Shown here piece after piece: positions 48,493 through 60,500 of a stretch of DNA of 64,000 bases. A program made the position numbers and the translations under genes. The first letter of the stretch is position 1, and each line of letters starts with the position of its first letter. The DNA comes from Adenanthera pavonina (Eukaryota; Streptophyta; Magnoliopsida; Fabales; Fabaceae). The notes beneath the pieces were generated by a model. The model was not told the origin of the DNA, searched no databases, and saw only the letters and a program-made list of their open reading frames with translations. The stretch covers positions 6,091,001 to 6,155,000 of the forward strand of contig JAIVEN010000028.1 in NCBI GenBank assembly GCA_026686845.1, written 5' to 3'.

Positions 48493-48726
48493 ATGCTTTT
48501 TAGAAAGATCCTCCAGAAACATCAAACGAAGAAACCACAAACTAGTGTTATAAACCACCATAAAAACCTCAAGTCTATAAACCTCCATAAAAACCTCAAA
48601 CCAAGTCTGCCGAACCTCCATAAACTCTCGGAGCTGCCGAAACCATGTCTGCCGATCCTACTCGTTCATCTGCTGTTTCCGCTGGCTCTTCAACTTCCCT
48701 TTTCAACACCGGTTTTCATGGCCTGA
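48493..48726 (+). other. Upstream reading frame overlapping the AVT start
   Basis: A 77-codon frame starting before and ending after the AVT ATG at 48645, in another frame. It includes a duplicated phrase (AAACC-CCATAAAAACCTCAA at 48552 and 48579). If the transcript starts this far up, the frame would lower translation of the transporter. It may equally be chance, since the mRNA start is unknown. Confidence 0.3.
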
Positions 48727-51136
48727 ATGGCCTGTTAGGTACTTCTTCCCTCCTTCTCGCTTCTTTTTTTTCACTTATATTGGTAGATCTGAAATGAGAG
48801 GAAGGAAGAGAGCTTGGTTTGAGGAATGGATGAGTAAGCCGAGAGAGAATCAGAGAGAAGAGGAAAATGATGAGGGGTAAACGGTGGCCGCATGGTGAGA
48901 GGGGAAGGGGAGAGGTGATGGGCAACAAGAAAAAAAAAGTTGAGTCCCTCCGTGAAGTGGGAGCTGCCGTTTCTGTTTCTGTTTTCCGTTTTTTTTTGAA
49001 AGAAGCACGAGGGAGACGGTCGCCGGTGAGAGCCAAAGTTGTTCAATTCGTGTTTTAACTCCTGGCCAGACGCGTTTTAACTCTTTTTTTTTTTTTGGGC
49101 CACGACGCTTTTTAACTCATTTGAACATACTATTTTTGGCGATATCAGATGCTTATTTCAAGTTGACTCATGAATAGAAACGGAATCCATAAACTCGTGT
49201 TAAACTCACTGGAAATCGTAATCCCGTAGTGCAATCGCGAGTTATGTGATAAGTTTGCGAGTTTTGATTGAAAATTGTTATATCATCTTCGTTTCCCAAA
49301 AGTTTCTTCTTATCTCTGTACAGACTCACTGATCTACGGGTGCCATTGTTTCCCTCAACAACTTATCTCTATATCTTTTCAGTTTTTCCATCTTACAAGC
49401 CTTCTCTTTCATCTGTCTTATAATGGCTTTTGTGTCTGTCCAATTATCTCCTCCGGCCCTACATACGGGCTCTTTCAATTGCCTGGCTTGACTTTTCAAA
49501 AGGATATTGTGTTCTTTTAGTTTACGCTTTCTTGATTAATATTTACTATGAGAAAAATTATATTACTGTATGTATATGTTTTTAGTCCGATCATTATTGA
49601 CTTGGGGTAGGACTGAAATCTTTTTTAAAAGATTTTGAGTAGAAAATAAAATAATTTCTAAGAGAAAATTATGGAGCAACAATCTTTATGAAAATCTCAT
49701 GTTTTCAACAATAGTTAATTGACACAAATTTAAAAGATTTGCCGTCAAATCTAAATATGATAAAGTATAACATTTTTACATTTTAGTTACATTTATATAC
49801 TAAACTTTATTTTATAATATGCAAGGATATTTATTATTTTTACTTGAATTTGTTTTCAGGCATCGGTATAGTGTCCATGCCATATGCACTTGCTTCAGGT
49901 GGCTGGCTAAGCCTAATACTTTTTCTCATTATAGCTGTTGTTACCTTTTACACGGGTCTTATGATAAAGCAATGCATGGACACTGATCCCTCGTTGGAAT
50001 CCTTCCCTCTTATTGTCCAACAGTTGTTGGGAGATAAGGCAATGTTATCGGTTAACATTGTCATGAACCTTGAGTTGTACATAGTTATGATAGGCTTCCT
50101 CATTTTAGAAGGTGATAACCTAAATAAATTGATAACTCATGTTCACATTGAGATAGGAGGGCTAAGGATTGGTGGACACCAATGCTTTGTCATTCTTTCA
50201 GCCGTTATCATCATGCCAACTCTCTGGTTTGACAATCTGAGCATTTTATCCTATGTGTCAGCCACTGGAGCCATTGCTTCTGTGGTATTTCTTTGTGCTT
50301 TCTTGTGGAATGGAGTGTTCAATGGGACAGGGTTTCACCACAAAGGAGTTCTTATTCACTGGAAAGGACTCCCCCTTGCTGTTAGTCTATATACATTTTG
50401 TTATAGTGCCCATCCCATTTTTCCAGAATTATACACTTCCATGAACAACAAATGCCACTTTTCTTTGGTAAGTAATCTACTTTTTTATTTTTAAATTATA
50501 ATTCTAGTTGCTGCTAGCTATAATTTCATTCATTAATTTGTTATTCTTAATTGGGTTATTCAATAGTTTACATTTTTTCTCTAACTTTGAACTTTTATAT
50601 TGTTATTCTTCCAGGTGCTGCTACTATGCTTTGCACTATCTACTATAGTGTATGGGGTATCTGCAGTTTTGGGTTATTTAATGTTTGGACCAAAAGTCCA
50701 ATCAGAAGTGACCCTGCATTTTCCCAAAGGGAAAATAAGCTCATCTGTGGTGATATACACAACACTAATTAGCCCATTAACTAAGTATCCATTGCTTGCC
50801 GCCCCAATAATCAATGCAATAAAAAATGCAATTCCCTCCCGTTCCAGTAGCAGGAAGGGCATACATGTGATACTTGGCACATCCATACTCGTAAGCACTG
50901 TGATGATAGCCCTTCTTGTTCCGTTCTTTGGCTATTTAATGTCTTTGGTTGGGGCTCTATTGTCTCTAGTTAATTCATTTATAATTCCATCTGTTTGCTA
51001 TCTCAAGATTTCGGGGCATAGACTCTTTGGATTGCATAGGATCATTAGCTACACAGTTATTTTTTTGGGAATTTCAATTGCGGTTTCTGGAACTTTCACT
51101 TCCGTGGTTGAAATTGTTAAACATTTAAAGGTGTAG
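48645..51136 (+). CDS. Vacuolar-type amino acid transporter (AVT1-like), three exons
   Basis: Exons 48645-48738, 49860-50467 and 50615-51136 join in frame through GT-AG junctions into 407 residues. Exon 1 ends FNTGFHGLNGLL and exon 2 continues GIGIVSMPYALASGGW, the first membrane helix of the amino acid/auxin permease fold. Other AVT1-like blocks are TFYTGLMIKQCMDTDPS, GFLILEGDNLNKL, NLSILSYVSATGAIAS, YSAHPIFPELYTSM and YLMFGPKVQSEVTLHFP. About ten to eleven membrane helices are expected, moving neutral amino acids across the tonoplast or another endomembrane. The hydrophilic N-terminus is only about 20 residues, much shorter than in typical AVT1 proteins, so an upstream exon could have been missed. 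No stops or frameshifts. Damaged copies lie at 62.5 and 63.7 kb. Confidence 0.9.
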
Positions 51137-53194
51137 GGAATGGAGCATCCAAGTAAAATGTTATAGCAAACTATGGATATAGAGCCTCGCTAGACAAAAA
51201 ATTATTTTTAGATGGGGAACACTACTGATGTAAAGGGAATTGTATTTGCTTGATTAAATTGTTGGTGAAAAGCCAAAAGCCTTTGTCTAATTAATGCAAT
51301 ACATTGTATGAAGGCTGATAGTTTTTCAGCATGTGTGTGTTTATTTTAAGAATATATAAAATGCAAATAAAAATGATCTTCTAATTCTAATGAAATTGAT
51401 TTTAAATGAACAATTATCTTCATATTAATTACATGTTATTAATTTTAAAACATACGAAATATCTGTTGAGAGTACACTAGTTCAAATATAATGTAACTAA
51501 TTAGTTAATTAGAAAGCTTGAGGCACAAAGGAAAAGAGATTGATCAAGGAAATTATGGAGTTTGAGCTAGAGAAAAAACCTAGCTAAAGGAGACAAAAAG
51601 AGGGAGAGAAAAGTTTCAAGAAGAAACTCATATACAACAATTCTGTGTTCTGATCTGCAACCAACAGGTAGATCTCTTTCAAGTTCACGGTTGTAATTTT
51701 TAATCACGGTTTTCCATTTTGCATATACGGTATAAAAGAAAAGGGGGGAGTTTTATGACTTCATTATTTGTTGTATTCCAATGGCCTTGATATAAATATT
51801 AGATTCTTTTATAGTTTTTGGCCAAATATAAATATTATAGTCCGGGGTGGGGTGTGGTATTTTGTTAGTAGAGTTCTTTGTCATCTTGTTTCCTTATTAT
51901 TAATTATGCCTCTCCTACCTCTATCTCTATTAATTCTTTTATTAGAGTTTTCCACCATAAGCATATAGGATGTTAACTAGTTAATCTAGAGTGACAGTTT
52001 TACCGTGTGATCCATTTAATTTTTATTATTTTAAAAGGACTACAAGTGACAATCTCACTGTGATATAAATAATTTTTATTATTTTTAAAGGACCAGGAAT
52101 GACAGTCTCACCATGTGACTAATAGCTTTTTAAATATATTTTTTAGAAATGAATAATTTTTCCTATCTTGGATCTAAAATTGACTTCAGCAAAATAAAAT
52201 GTTTCATAGACCTTTTTTTTCTCGCTAAAATTATATATATGTATATTATTTTTTAACTACAATAAAAATAAGCCCCTTCCTTTTTTAAGCCAAAGTAAGC
52301 CCCTTCTTTAAAAAAAGAAAATAATAAAATTAAAATCATGAAGAATGGCCTAGTTTTTTACACAAAAATTAAAGTACACCAAATAAATGCCTGAATTATA
52401 TAGATTTTAATCCCTTCTAAAGCTATATAGACCCTAGACTTTAATTTTACATCAAATTTCCTTTCATAAAAAATATAATATTTTCCCATTTTCTTATTTT
52501 GTTAATTTCACTTTTTAGGATAAATAATTGCATGGAAATTAATAACGATCATTAAAGTATTTTTTAATAGCACAATAAATTTAGGATAATTATTCTCTAA
52601 AACAAGTGACGTTAGTTAACTTTAATTTCACATATTGCCTTTTAAGCTCTTTCATCCTTAAAGAGCTTTATATCATCTTCATCATTCATCATAATTCAGT
52701 TGAATAAATGAAAAATATCACTCAATTTTTCACATTCTCTCAAACTCGGAGACATTGTGCATAAACGACCTTAATCACTTTTGCTACTACCAATACTACC
52801 CATTACTGTGACATAATTTTTGAAGTTTCAGTCCTTATTATTTTCACTGTCATTAATTGTGGGATTTTTTATTGGTAACATAATAAATGTGGTCTATAGT
52901 TATGTGCGACCAAAAAATTTGGAAAACTTATGAATCAAATTTGCACGAAAACGTCACTAATTAAATAAAAAAAAAGTGGATGTCATTTATTTAGTTTACG
53001 ACTACAGAAGGAGCTACATTTTGCTTCAGCTGTATAAAGATTCATTTGAATAAAAAAAATATAAATACTTTTAGAATATTTTATTATAAAATTTTCACAA
53101 AAAATTAGAAACAGAAAAAATGTTAATAATTTTTTTTTAATTGGAAACACTATCTAATATGAAGCATATAATCGTATCAAAATTTACCATTTTT
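51137..53194. other. Spacer downstream of the AVT gene
   Basis: Starts with the AVT 3' UTR (to about 51400), then AT-rich DNA. Phrases like AGTGACAGTTTTACCGTGTGA, CAAGTGACAATCTCACTGTGA and AATGACAGTCTCACCATGTGA recur at 51991, 52044 and 52088 as a short diverged tandem repeat. No gene. Confidence 0.5.
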
Positions 53195-53325
53195 TTCGAA
53201 CCAAGGAAGCATTTGTCTACATTATGAAGGCTCGTAGTTTTTTCAGTACGTGTGTTTTTATTTTAAAAATGAAATACAAAATAAAAATAATCTTCTAATT
53301 CTAGATTAGATTAAATTAGATTAGA
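53195..53325 (+). repeat. Second copy of the AVT 3' UTR
   Basis: Matches 51270-51400: both have TTTGTCTA..., ATTGTATGAAGGCT/ATTATGAAGGCT, AGTTTTT(T)CAG and AATCTTCTAATTCTA in the same order. No coding sequence precedes it, so it is the tail of a lost AVT copy or a duplicated 3' UTR. Confidence 0.65.
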
Positions 53326-56300
53326 TTATAGGAATAGGAGTGAATGATATTAACCATCATGTAATAATATTAAAAGAAAATCACTTACCACGGCTGGGTT
53401 GAGCAATAATAGACTCAACTCATTTTAAATAAGATTAACCTGAATGAGGAAAAAATATAATAATTTTATAAATTTTAAATATATTTTATAATTTTTAAAT
53501 ACATTTTAATTTAATTAATTAATATATTATAAATTAGTTTTATTTAGGAGAAAAATAAGTTTTATAATTTTTGAAATAAAAAATTAAAATTAGATAAAAT
53601 AATTATAAACTAAGATCAAAATTAAAATTATATTTTAATTTTATTAAATAATATTTTATAAAAATTATATAAATAATATAATAGAATAGTAGGTTTTATT
53701 GTATACAAATGCTTTCTAAAAATGACAAGTATTATTATTATTGCAAAATTAATTATTTTTTCTAATATATATTTTTCCATTGATCTAGGTATGAAAAAAA
53801 CTTTCCTCATCTCTCATTTTCTTATTTCTCCATTTTCTCTCACTAGCGTAGAAGCCTAATAAATAAAAATAAAAGAAAAAAAGTTAGACACTGAAATAAT
53901 AGAATCAATTATGCCAAGTTGGATGGCGATTGACAGTGATATTATTAGCTTGTCGTTTTCTTTTTTCCATTTCTAGCATCAAACAGTTCAAGTATTTAGT
54001 GAATTGCGAATGTCCTTTATCATCTAGGGATTTCTTTAATGAAGGAAAATCGTGGGTTAAAATTTTACTTATGACAAAATATTATTTTAGACGTATGAAT
54101 ATGTATTATAGTTGTCCTAAAATAAAAAAAATATTTGGTAAATTAATAAACTCATATATATATTTATTTAGATGGAAGGTTTCATGTTCGAGTACTTCAT
54201 AAAATTTAAACTTAATTTTATATACTTAATAATATATTTTAATACAATCAAATTATGATAATTATTTTTTCATATCTTATCTATTGTATAATTAATTTTT
54301 CCTATTTATGTTATTTATTTATTTATTTTTAAACTTCAAATCTATGTGATTTAATTTGATATAAGTACCTTAAATACAATATTGCAATGATACTTCAATA
54401 AAGAAAGCATATCTATATCCTATATATATTAGATATGATACGTGTACTTCACGATACGTATCATATATGTATTCATAATTTTTCTTTTTCAAAAAGTTTA
54501 AAATAACTAAAAATCTTATAGAAAACTCAATTTTTAATTTCTTATTTTAAACATCTTTATATTATTTTTAAAATATTTATTTAAAACTCATTTTTTCAAT
54601 TTTTTAATATTGGCACATCAACTTATTGAATATATGCATAAATTTTATATGTATATCTCCCTTACACGTATTATAAACTTTTAAAGTTTGTCATATCAAC
54701 CATATCATATCGTGTTATATCCGATACTTATATCCATATTTGTACATCATAACTTAAATATTTATCATATGTGTAAGAAATAAAACGCGATAGATATTAA
54801 CTTTACAATCAATCAGTTTAAATGCTGCTCAGATAGGAGGTCACATAATCAATGAAGGCAAATTATGGTTGACCAGATTTGAATTCTAAAATAACTCCTC
54901 ATTTTGTAAATTCAATTTATTGCCTTTATAAAAATTTTTTGTTTCAATTAGAAATTTATTATGTTTTAAATTTTAATTTTTATTATTACTAAGGCGAGGC
55001 AATTGATAACTTCTAGGTATAGTGGAATTAATAATTAATTTAATATTAATTAAATTTATTCTAAGTTGTCAGTCACAAATTTGAAATCAATTTAAAAATA
55101 ACTATGTAATTGCTTTATATTGTATTAATTATTAAATAATTAAATAAATAAATAAAACTAACTAGTAGCATTCATATTTAACCCCATTTTCACCTATATA
55201 AAGCCATGAGTATTGGCATTGGCAATATAGCTTATTGTGAATGCTGTGAGCACCTTCAATTGTGAAGGAAATCATTGTCTCCAATGAAGGGATCAATATT
55301 GATTCCGGATGGAAAAAAAGGATCAATATTGACTTCTATTTATGGTTTTATATCTGTAAATAGTTCTTTTGTCATCCTTCAAAAATCTCATTTGTTCACT
55401 ATATTTTTCTTTACTAGATTTCCCATGGAACATGCAAGAGCTAAACTATGGAATAATGTCCATGCACATTGTTAAGGATAAGCATAGATGTGATGAATGA
55501 TTTCTACACTGGAATACCATCAGAGGAATATATAGGTGAGCTAAAATTGTTTCTAAATAACATTTTTTTAATTTTAATGTCTGAGCCACTAATCTTCGTG
55601 AGAATGATGTTTTAGTGCTTATCTATGAAAAAAAATAATAATTTCGAACAAGCAAATTAAAATGTTCCTAATAGGTAATCATATATTCAATAAAGTAAAA
55701 ATTTATTCTAATTTAACTTTTTATTTTTATGTCATATTTCTCTTTCATCTTTTGACATTTAATTGAAAACTTTTTGTAACAATATGATCTAAAGCAAATT
55801 ATACCATATCATTCAAGGCTCCTACTTAGTATCCACATCACAATTTCCAATTTTTCTAGCATTTGTTATGACTCCTAATAAAAGTTAGAGCCACAGCTTA
55901 TGCAATATTGCCCTATATATATATATATATTCCAAACTTATATTCACATATGATCAGCTATTTGATGCTCTATTCTGAGTTTGAAGTAAACATAGACATA
56001 AAATGTTAATATTAGATTCAAAATGGAGAGCAACAAACATAATTTCAAATGTAATATATAGAGAAGTTTTTAATAACTTAGTATAACAATTTTGTAAGCT
56101 ATATATACTAATGAATGCTTAATATTTGTTAATTTTTTGCTATGGTTGAAAAAAAGCATGTAATTTTTATTAGCATGTTATTTTTATTATCTATGTTGAT
56201 GTTTTGAATGAAATATCATTACAAAATTAATTAGATCATTAGTGGTTCAATACTATAACATAATGATTATATGGGCTGGAAAGGTAAATCCAGAATTCAA

Positions 56301-56449
56301 TATTTAAACATGGTCATAGGAACAATCCATGTGGTCATTTTCTAGTATAAGTTCAAGCATAACTTTTCTCCAATTAGTAAAGGCTGATTTCCTTGCTTGT
56401 GGTTCATCAATCGAGTGAGCCACATATCGACCCACCAAAAAGATTACCT
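53326..56449. other. AT-rich spacer with a GATACG-type repeat
   Basis: No gene seen. Between about 54395 and 54740 short words of the form GATACG, CGTATC and ATCCGATAC occur in both orientations at the two edges of an AT-rich core, suggesting a small inverted-repeat element. Near 55194 a TATATAAAG is followed by a duplicated GATCAATATTGA (55290 and 55321) without a supported gene. Confidence 0.35.
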
Positions 56450-56650
56450 TGCCCGGAGATGTTTTCAAATTTATTTATAAGCACTTTATCGGTTTATGAT
56501 ATGTAATATTTGTTCATAAATAATAGATTAAGAATCTTTTCTTGTGAGAAATAAAATAAAAAGTGAAATTATTTTATATATTTTCATATTTTTGCAATAA
56601 AAAATTGTAATATTATTTAAATTCTATCATGCACATTTTTTAATATTACA
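56450..56650. repeat. Upstream block, copy 2 of 3 (partial)
   Basis: Contains TTTGTTCATAAATAATA, AAAGTGAAATTATTTT and ATTCTATCATGCACATTTTT in the order seen at 47401-47815 and 60057-60500. It lies just upstream of the GLUTAMINE DUMPER remnant. Confidence 0.7.
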
Positions 56651-56803
56651 TTTTTAAATATTTAAATTAAAAAAATAAAAATTTCAGACATTAAAGAGAA
56701 ACATCAGCAGACCGCGCCTAAAGAGACTCATCAGCACCCCTCATAGAAACGAAGCGGATATCTAAGACTAAAATATGGAAGGAACAAGGACAAGACAACA
56801 TTC

Positions 56804-57255
56804 ATGGGTGATGCTGAAGCTGAAGCTGGTGGTTCCCGAAGCTTGAAATCTCCCATTCCCTGGCTCTTTGGTGGCTTAGCGATGATGCTCACACTTTCAG
56901 CAACCCAATTTTTTCTTTTTCAAAAAGCTCCATCCAAGAGTGAAACCAGCTAAAAGCTAACAACATCATTCTCATCACAAGTGTTGAATGGCAACCAAAA
57001 CAGTGAAAGCAACTAATTTAGGTAATTTGCAAAGTTCAAAATTTGCGACTTCCTTACGGAACCATAGGCCTCCTGCTTGTGACTATACCTACATTGCTTA
57101 TGATTGCATGTTCTTTATGTAAATGGCCATGGTCGTCTTCCCCTGCTGGTGAAGTTGATGATGAAGCAAATAGAAGGACAGTGGATTCAGAGCCCAAGGC
57201 ACTTGTTATGATGGCTGCAGACAGTGCCCCTACTCACTTAGCCATACCTATATGA
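56804..57255 (+). pseudogene. GLUTAMINE DUMPER (GDU)-like gene split by an insertion
   Basis: From ATG 56804 the frame reads MGDAEAEAGGSRSLK, then SPIPWLFGGLAMMLTL, the conserved entry to the single GDU membrane helix. It then diverges and stops at 56951-56953. The other half resumes near 57055: GTIGLLLVTIPTLLMIACSL (end of the helix), a linker, then ALVMMAADSAPTHLAIPI, a variant of the GDU VIMAG motif, ending at TGA 57253-57255. About 150 bases of foreign sequence separate the halves without splice signals, and GDU genes normally have no intron, so the gene is probably dead. GDU proteins are small one-helix membrane proteins that stimulate amino acid export. The insert and the 3' half recur at 62.8-63.7 kb. 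Confidence 0.75.
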
Positions 57256-57657
57256 AGTTTACGCATTGCCTCCCTTTCTTCTCCTTCAAATACTTCCGCT
57301 AGTTCCATTGCCTTCATCACACACACCCCCGATCCTGCGTTATACTCAATACTCCTCTCCAACTCATCTTTGTGTGTGTATATATTAATATAAGTTTTTG
57401 CTTTTCGTTATCTCTAGTATAATGCAGTCGCAGTTATTAGGTTGATTTTTGGTTTTTTTTTTTTTGCATGAAAGCTATATATGTAGTGTTGAGTAAATTA
57501 TTTCCAAATTTTACTCCTTGGTTTAGAAAGCAGAACGGCTTAGACGGAGGGCTCCATGTTCAAGTATTTTGCAAATTAATAATATTTGTTTGATTATCGT
57601 TTAATAGTATTTGTTTTGTGAGCATTTTCCATTAATTAATATAATTTACAGTGTTAA
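57256..57657. other. Spacer between the GDU remnant and the CACTA element
   Basis: Holds the GDU 3' UTR and AT-rich DNA. No gene. Confidence 0.5.
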
Positions 57658-59752
57658 TACTACAAAAAATAGACTTTCAGTGACGATTTTTAGCAGCGAC
57701 CAGAAAACACTTTCAGCGGGGACTAAAAAAGTCGTTGCTGAAAGTTAGTCTTTCGGTGGTGACTAAAAAAGTTTATTGCTGAATGTATACTTTTGGTGGC
57801 GATTGAAAAAGTTGTCACTGAAAATTCATCTTTCGGTGGTGACTAAAAAAAACCGTCACTGAAAATACATTTTTTAGTAGCAACTGAAAAAGTCATCGCT
57901 GAAAGTCTGTCTTTCGGCGACTGCAAAAAAAGTCATCATTGAAAATAGCGTCTGCAATGACTTTCATTGTTGCCGCCAAAACACGGGTTTTCAGTGACGA
58001 TTTTTTCTTGGCGCCGCCAAAAGTTATACTTTCAACAATGATTATTTTTAGTCATCGCCAAAAGTAAGACTTTCGGTGGCGACTTTTTAATGTCGCCGCC
58101 AAGTTAATTTTTTGAATTTTTCCTATTTTCATTTTGAAAATTAATAAATAACATATTAAAATAATAATTGTGTTTTATTTATACATTTTTATCAAAAGTA
58201 ATTAGATATTTAATATATATTTTATATTGTAAATAGTATCTAGTATCTTGGTTTAAAGATAAATTATTTTACTATTTTTTCATGTAAAATATTCTGAACA
58301 TTTTGAAAGTGATTTATCTCTACCGAAGATTAAAGATTTGAAATATTGAATATTGAATTCAATCCATATTTATTTTTACTTTTCCTTATCCTAATTAATG
58401 AAATATGTTATTTTTATTAGGATAATTTTTTTTAATTCATAAAGGGACTGATAACTCTAATAAAAAAAATTAGGAAGATAAACTAATCTCTAATTATCTA
58501 ATATGATCAATCCTATATTTGAAGGAATTTTTATTAGGTTAATTTAATTTCTAATATATTTAACATATAAATTAATATTAATATTATTTATTACCAATAA
58601 TAATTTTGATGAAGTAATAATGTACTAAGACAATTATCAATAGTTAGTTCAAGAGAATAATCTGTCATACTATGATTGAGACTCTCAGTCCAAACTCCTA
58701 TAGGTGTTGGTAGTGTAGATATTTTCTCCTAATGTAAAAATTTAATAAAGTAATGTCATGTAGAGAAAGAAAGATTATGGGTTGTTAATATATTTTCCTA
58801 AAAAATAAGTAATAACAATATTTATATAATAAATATTGGCTAATTCTCTCTTTCTTATCCTCTCACTCTTTTTAATCATTTTTTATTATCTAAAGTATAA
58901 TATATTAAATTTATTGCATTTTCATTTAAATCATATGATAATCAAAATTATAATATTTATTTTAATGATTTTCTAACAATTTTCTATTCTATTATATTAT
59001 ATATATATATATATTAAACATATATATAATATAACTTATTAAATAATATAATATATGATATAATATAATATAAATATTCATATAAGTATAAATATATATA
59101 TATATAAATAAAATATTTAATGATATTAATAATTGAAAATAAAATATATGTGTATTTTTTAATAATAATATTGATTTATAAATATATATGTGTGTATTAG
59201 TGTGTAGATAAACAATATATATTTAATATCTTATATAAAGACTGTATGTTCATTTTAGCTCAACTGGTAAAAGAGTAAGCATAAAGGCATTGCAAGTAAA
59301 ATGTTATGGGTTCGAACTTAGGTGAAGGCATATTTGAAACAAATATATGACGTGGCGGTGGTGACGTGACTGTCGTCCGGTGTTGGTATTCCGATAGTGT
59401 GGCTAAATGACTTTCAGCAGCAACTAAATGTCGTCGCTAAATGATGCTTTCAACGGCGACTAAATGTTGTCGTCAAATGATAAATTTTCAGCGGTGACTA
59501 AATGTTGTCGCCAAATGAGAAATTTTTTACGGCAACAATTTATATTTTCAGCGACAACTCTTTTCGCCACTAAATGTCTACTTTTGGTAGTGATATTTTT
59601 ATCATCGCCAAGCTTTCAGCAACGGGGTTTGTGACGGCGACATGGTGGTGACAAAAATGTTGCCTTTGTCACCACTAAAAACTTTTGGCGGCAACATTTT
59701 ATCTTTCAGTGATGACTTTTATTCTCGTCGAACGTCAAATTTTTTGTCGAAT
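57658..59752. mobile_element. Non-autonomous CACTA (En/Spm) element
   Basis: The left end reads TACTACAAAAAAT (CACTACAAAAAAT with one change), and the right end TTTTTTGTCGAAT is a degraded inverse. TAA flanks both sides (57655-57657, 59753-59755), as a 3-bp duplication would. Inside each end lie dense arrays of about 35-bp subterminal repeats with TTTC(A/G)G(T/C)G(G/A)CGACT and its complement (57670-58110; 59390-59720). The AT-rich centre has no transposase but holds a SINE-like insert. About 2.1 kb. Confidence 0.8.
59245..59345 (+). mobile_element. tRNA-derived SINE-like sequence inside the CACTA element
   Basis: Box A TAGCTCAACTGG at 59256-59267 and box B GGTTCGAAC at 59309-59317 are spaced as in RNA polymerase III promoters of tRNAs. 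No cloverleaf acceptor or anticodon stem pairs well, so it is a SINE or tRNA pseudogene, not a working tRNA. Confidence 0.55.
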
Positions 59753-59755
59753 TAA

Positions 59756-60056
59756 TTTTCCTATGATTAATCATAGGAAAATTTCTAATTATATTTTAAA
59801 AACCAAAGAATTAAAAAGAAAAACTAAAATCAAGAAATCAAAATAAAGCTTAGCGACAAAAGATGTGCTTTTGTGTAAATTACATTAGTGACATACAATT
59901 ATTCATTTGAAATCATGTGAAATCAAAAAAATTGTGACCCGAAAAATGTTAAAATGCAAATCAAGTCCTCTAAAGAAGTTGAAAATGCATAACCCTTCAC
60001 TCATTGCTATTTTTGTATATTGCACATCTTCTATCCTATAAATAAATTTAGCTAGT
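59756..60056. other. Spacer without a gene
   Basis: AT-rich, no coding signal. A short inverted repeat CCTATGATTAATCATAGG sits at 59759-59776. Confidence 0.5.
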
Positions 60057-60500
60057 AGAAAAGACTTTTTGCAATTTAGAGCTTATATTCCCAAATTTGT
60101 TTATATCAGTTTATCATATGATAATATTTTTTCATAAATAATAAAGTAAGGTTCTTTTATTGAGAAAAATAAAATAAAGTGAAATTATTTTGTATATTTT
60201 TATATTTTTTCAATAAAAATTGTAATAAAAATTTAATTCTATCTTGCACTTTTTTGTTATTTTAAAAAATTAAATTTAAGACATTTAAATGATAAAATAT
60301 TTTTTTTGAAAGGATATATATCAATACATCAATATGTATAATTAATTCAATTTATAAATAGAAAATCATAACCAATAATGCTATGCAACTCAATGGTATC
60401 TTAGCACCCAGAGTCTACGAACTAACCATACAATCCAGCTATACTCCATCACGAGTCCAAAGGCCACACTTGCAGTCCATGGAAAATGGGGAAAGTAATA
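60057..60500. repeat. Upstream block, copy 3 of 3
   Basis: Matches 47401-47815 from GACTTTTTGCAATTTAG to GCAGTCCATGG, including the AATCATAA...ATGC(A/T)ATGCAACTCAAT stretch. It lies 2.4 kb upstream of the broken AVT copy at 62.5 kb. Confidence 0.85.

Noticed and set aside
48716..49058. Frames of 63-106 codons on both strands in AVT intron 1
   Set aside because: Low-complexity purine/pyrimidine-rich intron sequence that also occurs, diverged and without conserved frames, at 63.8-64.0 kb.
59245..59345. Functional tRNA gene
   Set aside because: Boxes A and B are present, but no acceptor or anticodon stem pairs properly. Kept as a SINE-like sequence.
57670..59720. CRISPR-like or minisatellite array
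   Set aside because: Repeats are diverged, in both orientations, confined to the two ends and bounded by CACTA-type termini.
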